Assembly: GCF_000807255.1 (NCBI RefSeq)
Contig: NZ_CP009268.1
Coordinates: 3,688,384-3,752,383, forward strand
Source of the DNA: Clostridium pasteurianum DSM 525 = ATCC 6013
GTDB taxonomy: Bacteria; Bacillota; Clostridia; Clostridiales; Clostridiaceae
Reading direction: 5' to 3'
Length of the DNA stretch: 64,000 nucleotides
The position numbers and the translations under genes were made by a program. Shown here piece by piece: positions 56,813 to 64,000 of the stretch. Position 1 is the first letter of the stretch. Each line of letters opens with the position of its first letter. Below the pieces are notes generated by a model. It saw nothing but the letters and a program-made list of their open reading frames with translations. It was not told where the DNA came from and made no database searches.

Positions 56813-57907
56813 TTAAGCTAACTCTAATTTTTTAACACTTCTTACAGAACCTTTTGCAACTGCAAGTCTTTCTAAGATTCTTAATTTAATAGTATCATCA
56901 TTAAAACCTGCTTCTGTACTTCTAGCTACAGTTACACCTGCTCTCTCAAGAAATTTAACTGCTTCTTTTGAGTTAAGAGAATAGAAAATTTTAGTCATAC
57001 CTGCACCTGGAGTAACTAAAGAAGAATCAAAAGTTATGATTGGTTTATTATTGAAATATTCAACACCATTTACATTAGTTATTAGATTCAAAGGTCTCTC
57101 TTGGTTATCTTTCTTGTTCTTAAGGTATGCATATCCTGCTACATTACATAATGTAATTAATCCAGATTTTACAGCAGGTAATGCAGTATCCATAACATTT
57201 TCTAAATCTTCATATGAAGTTGGAGTAGTTACTGCTGTTGCATTTGTATCTATAACTGTCATAATCTTTTTATTTTCTTTAGCAACTGCTATTTCAGAAA
57301 AGTTAGTTCTTGCTATTGATTCAATTTCAACTTCTGCATCATCAACTAATTCACTTGATAATGTTTGTATTAAACCAACTTTAGAGCAAGTAAAATTTAA
57401 GTCAGTAGTTACTAATGAACCATCAACTATATCCGCACCTTCTGCTATATCAGCTAAACTATTTTGGTCATAATCAACCATTGGGATTGTTCCACTGTTT
57501 TTAGTGACTGGTATAACATCACAAATTGATTTTAATGAACCAAAACCTTTCTTTATTTCTTGTAACTGGTTAACAAACTGGCTTGGCAATACAGCACTAT
57601 TATCACTAGATACTATTACTGCTCTTTCCTCTGCTGATAATTCCTTACCCATTACACTTTTTACTATTGCTCTCATTTCACTTACTTTTTCCACTTTAAC
57701 ATCGCCTCTTTCTTCTTTTTTTGCTTTCTGATTTTCTAATGCTCTTTTTTCGTCTGCTTCTAATTCTTCTGCTATTTTTAAACTATCTTGTAATCCTCTT
57801 AGTTCTTCATTTAATGCTTTTGCTTTTTCAGCGTCTTTAGCGTCTAAAGCACCTCTTACCTCTGCTCTTTTTTCTTCTACTGCTTTTTTCATTTCATTAA
57901 TATCCAT
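56813..57907 (-). CDS. HK97-type major capsid protein
   Basis: 364 aa. The first ~85 residues are a charged coiled coil (EEKRAEVRGALDAKDAEKAK...), which acts as the scaffold and is cut by the protease. The HK97 fold begins around VSSDNSAVLPSQFVNQLQE and includes TSYEDLENVMDTALP and GFNDDTIKLRILERLAVA. Protein shells form from this subunit. Confidence 0.92.
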   Translation of the reverse strand: MDINEMKKAVEEKRAEVRGALDAKDAEKAKALNEELRGLQDSLKIAEELEADEKRALENQKAKKEERGDVKVEKVSEMRAIVKSVMGKELSAEERAVIVSSDNSAVLPSQFVNQLQEIKKGFGSLKSICDVIPVTKNSGTIPMVDYDQNSLADIAEGADIVDGSLVTTDLNFTCSKVGLIQTLSSELVDDAEVEIESIARTNFSEIAVAKENKKIMTVIDTNATAVTTPTSYEDLENVMDTALPAVKSGLITLCNVAGYAYLKNKKDNQERPLNLITNVNGVEYFNNKPIITFDSSLVTPGAGMTKIFYSLNSKEAVKFLERAGVTVARSTEAGFNDDTIKLRILERLAVAKGSVRSVKKLELA

Positions 57908-57965
57908 ATATTTTTTTACCTACCTTTTCTATAAATTTTTTTAATTTTTTGCATAAAAAAAGAAC

Positions 57966-58565
57966 TTAATTATCTAAATCAAGTTCAAGTTTGATTAACT
58001 CTAAATCCAATTCATTTTGTTTTGCCTGTTCTAATTTTGCTCTTTCTTTACTATCAATTTCTTTTGCCCTTGCAAAAACTGTAGTATCTTCATACTGTGG
58101 AATACATAAAATAGAACCTTCATACAATTCAACTTCTAATAAAGTTCTCATAATACTATCATCATTTGCATTGTATTCATTAGATTCTCTTACACATGTA
58201 AAACCAAAACTACAGCCACTTATAAGTCCTTGTTTTATTAGTTCAATAGCATCTTTTCCATAAGATAAATTATCATTTATAGTTGCATTGAATCTTAAAC
58301 CGACATTATCTACAGATAAAGTTAAAGTCCCAGTTTGTGTACTTGCTAAAGGTTTTGACCAGTCATGATGATATAATAAAAATATATTATGACCATCTTT
58401 TAAAGTATTATCAAAAGCACCTCTATCAATTTTTTCATAAAACCCTTGAAAAAGTTCTGTTGGACTATCGAATTTAGCTATGTATCCATCAATTTCTGTT
58501 GTATTTGTATCTTGTATCTGCCTAATTTCATAGTCTTTTACGGCTCTAAATTCTCTATTTTCCAT
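57966..58565 (-). CDS. HK97-family prohead protease
   Basis: About 199 aa, serine protease that trims the capsid scaffold. ATEIDGYIAKFDSPTEL-like start, LLYHHDWSKPLAST (catalytic His) and GLISGCSFGF (catalytic Ser) are visible. ATG 58563-58565 has GGGGGTG 8 bases before; upstream in-frame codons overlap portal and lack a ribosome site. Confidence 0.9.
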   Translation of the reverse strand: MENREFRAVKDYEIRQIQDTNTTEIDGYIAKFDSPTELFQGFYEKIDRGAFDNTLKDGHNIFLLYHHDWSKPLASTQTGTLTLSVDNVGLRFNATINDNLSYGKDAIELIKQGLISGCSFGFTCVRESNEYNANDDSIMRTLLEVELYEGSILCIPQYEDTTVFARAKEIDSKERAKLEQAKQNELDLELIKLELDLDN

Positions 58566-58569
58566 ATAT

Positions 58570-59787
58570 TTAAGCACCCCCTTTCGTATTGATATCGGTA
58601 CTCTTTTGCCATGTAGCCTTACCATCTATTAAATCTTTTAATAGAATCTGACCAGAAGGCAATGTTACAGTTTCATTATTAAAATCTGTATTTACTCCAA
58701 GAAGGTTTCTAGCATATTCTAAAGAATATACACCATTTTTAACATAGTCTATTATTATATTCTTTTGCTTTTCTGCACTTGTACGCAACATACTGTTTAC
58801 ATTAAATCTAATCTTATATCCTTTTCTTCTATCTGTAGAAGTTAGCAATTTCCAATCCATTTCTTGCTCTATTTGAACCAAAATAGGACTTATGGTATTA
58901 GTCAAATAACTAATATTATCTTCTTCACTTAAGCTCCCAGTATCTATTAAAGAAAAAGGAATACCTATTGTACTGGCAATATCTTTTTTCCCATTTATTT
59001 TTAATTCTGCAAATTGAGAGTCAACCAACGATAAATTTAAAGGACTAATTGAATATCCAGCAGGCACAGTGAAAATGCGATTATTACTGCTATAAATTCT
59101 GCTAAATTTAGCTTGTATTTTCTTCAATTCACTTTCTTCTTTAATATCAGAAGTTAATTGAACTACAGCTTTACTTGTTAATCCATTAGCAAATAAATTT
59201 TTTTGATAATTTTGTGCCTGTAAATTAGTATCTATCGTATCTTTTACATAGCTTTTAGTTGCTTTACAGTTAATTCCATCAAGAGAATTATCTCTTAATA
59301 TAATCATATCTGTATCTAAACAACTTCCTTGTGTGCCAACACAATCAAAATCAACTAATACTTTACTAATAGTTTTAGTAGATTTTATTAATCCCACATC
59401 ATCTACTGTAAATTGATTAATTTTACAAGGATATAAACCTGTAACATTACCTTTATAATCTTTTTGTATGTATAATCCACTGGTTCCATAATGTTTATAT
59501 AACATTATAAGAGATTTAAGGCAATCAAAAGAATTCATAGACATATTAGGACGTAATCTTAACAGATCCCACAAATAATGTTTATTTGCTTCAATTTCAC
59601 CTTTGTCTGTTGTTTGTTTAATTAAAACTGGTAATTTGGCAATAGTACTCCCTAAGATATTTAATCCAGTAATATAATTCTGCTCTCTTAAAGAATTTTC
59701 TGATATTGTATCCTCACCTTTAGTCCAAGCTGTCCAGTTAAATGTGTCCCCTGTGGTGTCTCTTTTCTCCAATCTATCCCAAAACAA
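58570..59787 (-). CDS. Phage portal protein
   Basis: 405 aa of the HK97 portal family: LREQNYITGLNILGSTIAKL, KHYLWDLLRLRPN, GLYPCKINQ, SPLNLSLVDSQFAELK and ASTIGIPFSLI. It forms the DNA gate in the head and binds terminase. The start is TTG (59785-59787) with GGGGGTG upstream. Confidence 0.92.
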   Translation of the reverse strand: MFWDRLEKRDTTGDTFNWTAWTKGEDTISENSLREQNYITGLNILGSTIAKLPVLIKQTTDKGEIEANKHYLWDLLRLRPNMSMNSFDCLKSLIMLYKHYGTSGLYIQKDYKGNVTGLYPCKINQFTVDDVGLIKSTKTISKVLVDFDCVGTQGSCLDTDMIILRDNSLDGINCKATKSYVKDTIDTNLQAQNYQKNLFANGLTSKAVVQLTSDIKEESELKKIQAKFSRIYSSNNRIFTVPAGYSISPLNLSLVDSQFAELKINGKKDIASTIGIPFSLIDTGSLSEEDNISYLTNTISPILVQIEQEMDWKLLTSTDRRKGYKIRFNVNSMLRTSAEKQKNIIIDYVKNGVYSLEYARNLLGVNTDFNNETVTLPSGQILLKDLIDGKATWQKSTDINTKGGA

Positions 59788-59991
59788 TTATTTTTCACCC
59801 CCTTTGCCACTTATAAAATAGCTCAATATTAACAGCTCTAATGCTAAAATATACATTCCTGCAAATGCATTTATCATAAAAGTTGTTAAAAATATAATAA
59901 AAAGGGATGTTATAGTTAAAATATCAGCCACAAGATAAGGTTTTATCGTATGTATTTTAAATTTATTAAAAATTGTTTTATTTTTTTTCAT
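59788..59991 (-). CDS. Small two-helix membrane protein between terminase and portal
   Basis: 67 aa with two hydrophobic segments (ILTITSLFIIFLTTFMI, MYILALELLILSYFI). Its stop abuts the portal start. A role is not known; in similar phages an unnamed membrane protein sits here. Confidence 0.65.
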   Translation of the reverse strand: MKKNKTIFNKFKIHTIKPYLVADILTITSLFIIFLTTFMINAFAGMYILALELLILSYFISGKGGEK

Positions 59992-60007
59992 ATTTTCACC
60001 CCTTTTA

Positions 60008-61693
60008 TTACCAGTCTTTACTCATTTCATCTAGTGCATCTAAAGCATTATAACTATCATCTTCTCCAAGTAATTCTGTATATGCAAAGATTAATACTGC
60101 AACCATATCTATTCTTTGCTTGTTTTTATCTTCTTTTGCCAGCATTTCATCGTCTGATTTACCTACATCTGTTATTGCATTACTCATATTCCAATCAAGT
60201 AATTCATTTTTTAAATATTTAACCTGACTATCATACACTTTTTTTCTGAATTCTTTTGTTGCAGGAGATAAATTTGTATAAGTTTGCTTTAACTTTAATA
60301 CATCACAATCTACTTCAAGTCTTTCAACCATTTCTTTTGCGTTCATAGGGTCTGTCACTATCATTTTTATTGTACAACCATATTTTTCTTCTATATTTCT
60401 TATGTATTCTTCTACCAGTGTATAATTTACCGTCATTCCTTTATGTAAATCACAATATCCTTTTTTTGCATAATCCCTATAATCTATTTTTTCTCTACGT
60501 TTATCAAGTGAATCAGCAGGTAAAAACCCATGAGACATACAATAAATAATATTATCTTCTTTATACATTATAGAAACAGCAGTTAAATCCGTTGTAACAG
60601 ACATATCAATGCCAACTATTACATTTTTACCACTAAAATCAATGTTATCTACTACACACTTCTTCCAATATGTAATATCTATGTACTTATTTAACTCATT
60701 TGTTTCTAAGAAAATATTAAGATTTTTAGTTAGGAATTCTTCCTGCTCTTTGGTTTTTATCTTAGCAATTTCTCTATCAGATTTTATTTCATTATAATTT
60801 TCTTCAATTCTCAAAGGATTAGCTTTATAAATAGCTTCATCTGTCCATGCTTCTTCTCTTTCTGCATAATATAGTAAACAAAAATATCTATCATTTTTTA
60901 TAATGCCTTTTAAAACTGCTCTATCATAATCAAGTTCTTCTAACATTATAGAATCAGATTCAGCATAGGCAGTTGTAGTACGCACCATTATCGGATTTTT
61001 TACACTAAGCTGACCTTTACGCATAGCTTGTATATTACCATTTGTTGTAAACGCTCCCATTTCATCCACACAAACACATGCAGGTCTAATCGAGTTGTTT
61101 TTATTTGCTTTGCTTGTTCTTGGATAATAATAACTCTTTGTTAATTTACATTTAATAATACCTATTTCACTTTCAGATACTATAAAATATTTAGCAATAA
61201 AAGGACTTGCACCTATAATTTGTGCCATAGCTTTTCTAAGTTCTTTCGCCAAATCTCTATCAATACAAATAGAATAAAACTCTGAATAATTTTGTTCTGT
61301 AAGCATTAACAATATGAAAACAATTGCAGTTATAAAAGTTTTTGCATTTTTACGTGGTATAAATAAAACAACATCTCTATACATCATCTTATTTATGTCA
61401 TTTTTATATCTCCAACCAAAAATTGCACATAAAAATAAGGCTTGGAATCCTGCCAAACCTTCTAATATATTTTTTCCTGCTACAAAACCTGTTGCATAGT
61501 TCATTAGTTTAAGTAGATTATTAATTACTTTTAATTTGCTCTCACTAAAGCAAAACTCAAAATCATCTTTATATTGATTTATATTGTAATTTTCTAAAAA
61601 TATTTCACATTGTTTTTTTACTTCCCAAGGACAAATTTCTTTATCATTAATAACATTATTACAATATTCTAATGCTTTATCTAATAATAACAT
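60008..61693 (-). CDS. Terminase large subunit
   Basis: 561 aa of the HK97/YmfN-like class. The ATPase domain has VVLFIPRKNAKT near 105 (Walker A-like, basic), CVDEMGAF (Walker B); the nuclease domain has GIDMSVTTDLTA, VTDPMNAKEM and the C-terminal DEMLAKEDKNKQRIDMVAVL. Its start overlaps the small subunit's stop (TAATG). It pumps and cuts DNA at packaging. Confidence 0.93.
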   Translation of the reverse strand: MLLLDKALEYCNNVINDKEICPWEVKKQCEIFLENYNINQYKDDFEFCFSESKLKVINNLLKLMNYATGFVAGKNILEGLAGFQALFLCAIFGWRYKNDINKMMYRDVVLFIPRKNAKTFITAIVFILLMLTEQNYSEFYSICIDRDLAKELRKAMAQIIGASPFIAKYFIVSESEIGIIKCKLTKSYYYPRTSKANKNNSIRPACVCVDEMGAFTTNGNIQAMRKGQLSVKNPIMVRTTTAYAESDSIMLEELDYDRAVLKGIIKNDRYFCLLYYAEREEAWTDEAIYKANPLRIEENYNEIKSDREIAKIKTKEQEEFLTKNLNIFLETNELNKYIDITYWKKCVVDNIDFSGKNVIVGIDMSVTTDLTAVSIMYKEDNIIYCMSHGFLPADSLDKRREKIDYRDYAKKGYCDLHKGMTVNYTLVEEYIRNIEEKYGCTIKMIVTDPMNAKEMVERLEVDCDVLKLKQTYTNLSPATKEFRKKVYDSQVKYLKNELLDWNMSNAITDVGKSDDEMLAKEDKNKQRIDMVAVLIFAYTELLGEDDSYNALDALDEMSKDW

Positions 61694-62151
61694 TAATCCT
61701 CACCCCTTAAAGCTTTAGCAACGGGGTCTTCTTTATTTTCCTTGTTTTGCAAATTTAAATTTCCTAATTTTGCCCTTGATTGTGGAGATAAACTTAATTC
61801 ATTAGTTGCTCTCCAAAGGTCTTTTGTATATTTATCTTTACTTGCCATTAAATCTTTGTTTTTTAATTGTTGTATATCTTCATTTATAAGTGTTTCTATT
61901 GCCTGTAATCTATCTATTGCTATACTACAAGTACTTAAAACATAAATATCTAAGTTGGACAATATCCCTGATGCTTCCAATTCTTTTACAATGTATCTAA
62001 AAATCTTCTTTTGTGAACTAGATAAATAGGTTGGAGGTTTAATCTTGTCACTCGAACCACGTAATTCTTGTTCTGCCTTTTGCCTATTTTCTATTTCTTC
62101 TTTTGTGAGATGTTTACTCATTGTATTTACACTTTTTGATGGACGAGCCAA
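61693..62151 (-). CDS. Terminase small subunit (P27 family)
   Basis: About 152 aa. It binds packaging sites and recruits the large subunit. Features are ENRQKAEQELRGSSDKIKPP, LSSSQKKIFRYIVKELEASG and SPQSRAKLGNL, which identify P27. I favour the TTG at 62149-62151 (protein then starts MARPSK, like relatives) with GGTG six bases before; ATG 62163 is within the ribosome site. Confidence 0.88.
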   Translation of the reverse strand: MARPSKSVNTMSKHLTKEEIENRQKAEQELRGSSDKIKPPTYLSSSQKKIFRYIVKELEASGILSNLDIYVLSTCSIAIDRLQAIETLINEDIQQLKNKDLMASKDKYTKDLWRATNELSLSPQSRAKLGNLNLQNKENKEDPVAKALRGED

Positions 62152-62163
62152 TTTTATCACCAT

Positions 62164-62340
62164 CCTTTCTATTCGTTTCTATTAATAATGATTGTCAGTT
62201 GATATAAAATGTTGATTTAGGGATATATTTGTGACTGGTTAAGCCCATCAGATTCCCAACGGATAATTTTTATTGATTACCACTCCCCCCGTATCAAATA
62301 ATATATTATTAAACATATTTATTTACTATATTATGACTTA
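62164..62340. other. Non-coding region between HNH and small terminase, candidate cos site
   Basis: 177 bp without a gene; phages with adjacent HNH, P27 and HK97-type terminase cut DNA at cos here. A C-run (CCACTCCCCCCGTATC near 62280) is the best candidate for the cohesive end, with GATTCCCAACGG upstream. Confidence 0.4.
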
Positions 62341-62775
62341 TTATAAATCAAATTTTTTATAAAACTTATCTAGCATATTAAATAATATCTTTTGTGTCTG
62401 CTTTCTTATATCTTCATCCTTATTATATAGACTATGTATATAGACATGATTGCCTTTAGTTAGTCCTATAAGATTATCACTATCTAATCTTTTATTCCAA
62501 TCATCCTTTACTTCAACAATATGATGATACATCTCTGCTTGTATTACTAACCCTGTTGTCATGTACTCATAAATATCCATACCCAACTGTCTTGCCTTTA
62601 CTGAATCTTTTATTCTTATCCAACTATCGCTCCTATAAAACTTCTGCTCTTTTATATCCGTTCTATTCTTTCTATATTTATTGTAGTATTCTTTCTTCTT
62701 TGCTATCTCGCATTCACATTCTGTATGCTCCAATACTTTCTTACCACATACACCACATTTCCTATATGTTGCCAT
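62341..62775 (-). CDS. HNH endonuclease
   Basis: 144 aa. The N-terminal zinc ribbon is CGVCGKKVLEHTECEC; the HNH motif is MYHHIVEVKDDWNKRL..DN LIGLTKGNHVYIH. It works with terminase in cos cleavage in related phages. It starts two bases after the stop of the upstream small gene. Confidence 0.9.
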   Translation of the reverse strand: MATYRKCGVCGKKVLEHTECECEIAKKKEYYNKYRKNRTDIKEQKFYRSDSWIRIKDSVKARQLGMDIYEYMTTGLVIQAEMYHHIVEVKDDWNKRLDSDNLIGLTKGNHVYIHSLYNKDEDIRKQTQKILFNMLDKFYKKFDL

Positions 62776-62777
62776 TA

Positions 62778-62942
62778 CTATTCACCTATAATTTTTTTTA
62801 TTATCTTACATACCAATAATATTATTGCTCCTAAATTAAACACTAATATACTAAATATTGCTCCTATTAACCATCCAATTATAGGAGCAAATAACATAAC
62901 AATTAATACTATTAATAATATAGTTAATAATGTTCCAATCAT
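62778..62942 (-). CDS. Small hydrophobic protein, 54 aa
   Basis: ATG 62940-62942 has GGAGGG before it; the protein is nearly all hydrophobic (two helices, MIGTLLTILLIVLIVMLFAP and IIGWLIGAIFSILVFNLGAI) with a basic end. It is co-transcribed with HNH. Unknown function, possibly a membrane-acting early-late protein. Confidence 0.65.
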   Translation of the reverse strand: MIGTLLTILLIVLIVMLFAPIIGWLIGAIFSILVFNLGAIILLVCKIIKKIIGE

Positions 62943-63006
62943 TTATTTTCCCTCCAATTATATTTAATTAGTTATATATTAATCTAGTACAGTCAAAAAA
63001 ATAAAA

Positions 63007-63033
63007 AAGTAAGCACAATTGCTGCACTTACTT
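63007..63033 (-). terminator. Terminator after the 89-aa gene
   Basis: AAGTAAGTGCA and TGTGCTTACTT with a 5-base loop, then TTTTTTATTTTTTT on the minus strand. Confidence 0.88.
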
Positions 63034-63047
63034 AATTAATCTATCAT

Positions 63048-63317
63048 TTAAAAATTCCATTTTTCTTCTTCCTGTCGTCTTTTCACTAATATTTCTTTTT
63101 GTTCTTCTATTTTTTTATTCTTTTCATTTTTTAAAATAGAGCATTCAAATGATGGATCTTGTAATTTGCATATGGAACTACCAGAACATTTATCTTGCCC
63201 ATGAATAATATTAACTTGACCATTAAATGCTGGTAATAAACCAAAATCATACTTTTGTCTAACTTCTTCTTTTATATTTTCACAATAAATAGTATTTCTA
63301 ATATTATATGAACTCAT
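63048..63317 (-). CDS. Unknown phage protein, 89 aa, with Cys pair and coiled tail
   Basis: Includes DKCSGSSICKLQDPSFEC (possible metal site) and a charged helix (KNEKNKKIEEQKEILVKRRQ). It is 11 bases after the 123-aa gene, with GGAGATGG before the ATG. I do not recognise it. Confidence 0.6.
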   Translation of the reverse strand: MSSYNIRNTIYCENIKEEVRQKYDFGLLPAFNGQVNIIHGQDKCSGSSICKLQDPSFECSILKNEKNKKIEEQKEILVKRRQEEEKWNF

Positions 63318-63328
63318 AACACCATCTC

Positions 63329-63700
63329 CTATCTAAAACCAATAGTGTTTTTAGGTTCTTCTGGATTTTTTCTTTTCATAGCAATTAATACAAAGCTAAT
63401 TTGATTGACATTTTGAATTAATTGTATTGGTGAACCATCTTCTAATTCTCCATAAAAATATATTAAGTAAGGGTCTTGATATCCTATATTAAGAATATTA
63501 AACTGAATAGTATTTCCAAATGTAACCAATCTCATTCCAACTGATTCAGAATCATCTAATCTCTTGTCAAAATCATTAATTTCTTTTACTAGCTGTTCAT
63601 AAAAAATATTAGCAAATCCATTATCATATTGTTTAGTTTTTTGAATATTTTTTTGGATACGTTCCATATCTATACCAAAATCATGAGGTCTATATTCCAT
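63329..63700 (-). CDS. DUF6173-like phage protein, 123 aa
   Basis: Soluble alpha/beta protein. It begins MEYRPHDFGIDMERIQKNIQ and contains a hydrophobic core (VGMRLVTFGNTIQFNILNIG, LIYFYGELEDGSPIQL). The pattern recalls a family of uncharacterised phage proteins (DUF6173). It starts an operon with the 89-aa gene. Function unknown. Confidence 0.6.
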   Translation of the reverse strand: MEYRPHDFGIDMERIQKNIQKTKQYDNGFANIFYEQLVKEINDFDKRLDDSESVGMRLVTFGNTIQFNILNIGYQDPYLIYFYGELEDGSPIQLIQNVNQISFVLIAMKRKNPEEPKNTIGFR

Positions 63701-63822
63701 AATCCCATCTCCCTAAATATTGTATTTTATTACTCTATTCTACAACATTAGGTTAAATTCCTTTATTTATTCAATAATTTATTCATATTTTTCTATTATT
63801 TATCTAATCAAAAATTAAAACA

Positions 63823-63846
63823 CCCAAGGGTGACTAAATCCTTGGG
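63823..63846 (-). terminator. Terminator of the gene beyond the window edge
   Basis: CCCAAGG and CCTTGGG pair, followed by TGTTTTAATTTTT on the minus strand. From 63847 to 64000 no gene could be assigned. Confidence 0.75.
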
Positions 63847-64000
63847 CTTCCCAGTATAATTTACAAATGACAAACACTTATTCTTATATTTTAATCTTAT
63901 TTGGATTGATTGCAATACACTAAAAAGAATCCTGTTAAGAGTCCTTATAATATAATTTCAATAGAATATAACTCATTATATTTTACTTGTTCTTTCTTAC

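Larger units (their letters stand above)
43700..64000 (-). mobile_element. Siphovirus-type prophage, structural and lysis half (continues past window)
   Basis: An almost unbroken minus-strand series is present: HNH, small and large terminase, portal, HK97 protease, capsid, connectors, tail tube, frameshifted chaperone, tape measure, Dit, tail spike, tail endopeptidase, XhlA, endolysin, holin. Integrase, repressor and replication genes are not in the window. The lysis end lies about 0.6 kb from tRNA-Trp. Confidence 0.95.

Overview
The window looks like chromosome of a low-GC, CO-oxidising Clostridium (cluster I, acetogen-like). The DNA is strongly AT-rich, Shine-Dalgarno sites are strong and several starts are TTG. 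The rRNA operon is clostridial, and a cooS/cooF/cooC locus sits beside hydrogenase-type NADH-dehydrogenase subunits. I did not fix the species.

Left part (1-19 kb). A molybdopterin oxidoreductase pair (dmsA, partial dmsB) is followed by lon, a NifU-like Fe-S protein with a MarR regulator, and a flavoprotein divergent from an HxlR regulator. Next is a complete sucrose or fructo-oligosaccharide module: GH32 hydrolase, two ABC permeases, a lipoprotein binding protein and a LacI repressor, with two visible GAAACGTTTC operators and a promoter. A Gfo/Idh/MocA oxidoreductase with an RpiR regulator and a PHP phosphoesterase follow. Two copies of a ~147-bp intergenic repeat, two copies of a TTCAGGTGG hairpin and a multi-hairpin region near 15.1 kb are the notable non-coding elements.

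Middle (19-32.6 kb). An rRNA operon (16S-23S-5S-tRNA-Asn, minus strand, clear promoter at 24.24 kb) precedes a CO dehydrogenase locus. cooS, cooF, a NuoG/HydA-N-terminal-like Fe-S protein and cooC follow a HydB/NuoF-like gene, and a NuoE-like gene faces them. Together they look like a CO:NAD(P)+ and/or ferredoxin oxidoreductase in which CODH takes the place of the hydrogenase domain.

Accessory region (32.9-43.5 kb). This is a mosaic of decayed genes (HEPN, LysE, methionine gamma-lyase-like, IS200 and IS4 remnants, a MerR tail) and intact small genes. Its most striking content is an antibiotic-response operon: an Lsa-type ABC-F ribosome-protection gene followed by a Cfr-type 23S rRNA methyltransferase. 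Each is preceded by a homologous 26-codon leader peptide ending GDI(C/Y)ME and by pairable RNA segments. A degenerate copy of the tRNA-Trp 3' half at 37.4 kb and tRNA-Trp itself at 43.4 kb look like the two ends of an old integrative element.

Right part (43.8-64 kb). A siphovirus-type prophage is read on the minus strand from HNH/terminase (62 kb) through portal, protease, HK97-like capsid, head-tail connectors, tail, tape measure, Dit, tail spike and tail endopeptidase to XhlA, endolysin and holin (44 kb). It has a probable -1 frameshift in the tail chaperone, a probable ATT start in the tail protein, and an independently transcribed two-gene HEPN cassette placed between tail genes. The integrase and early genes lie beyond the window.
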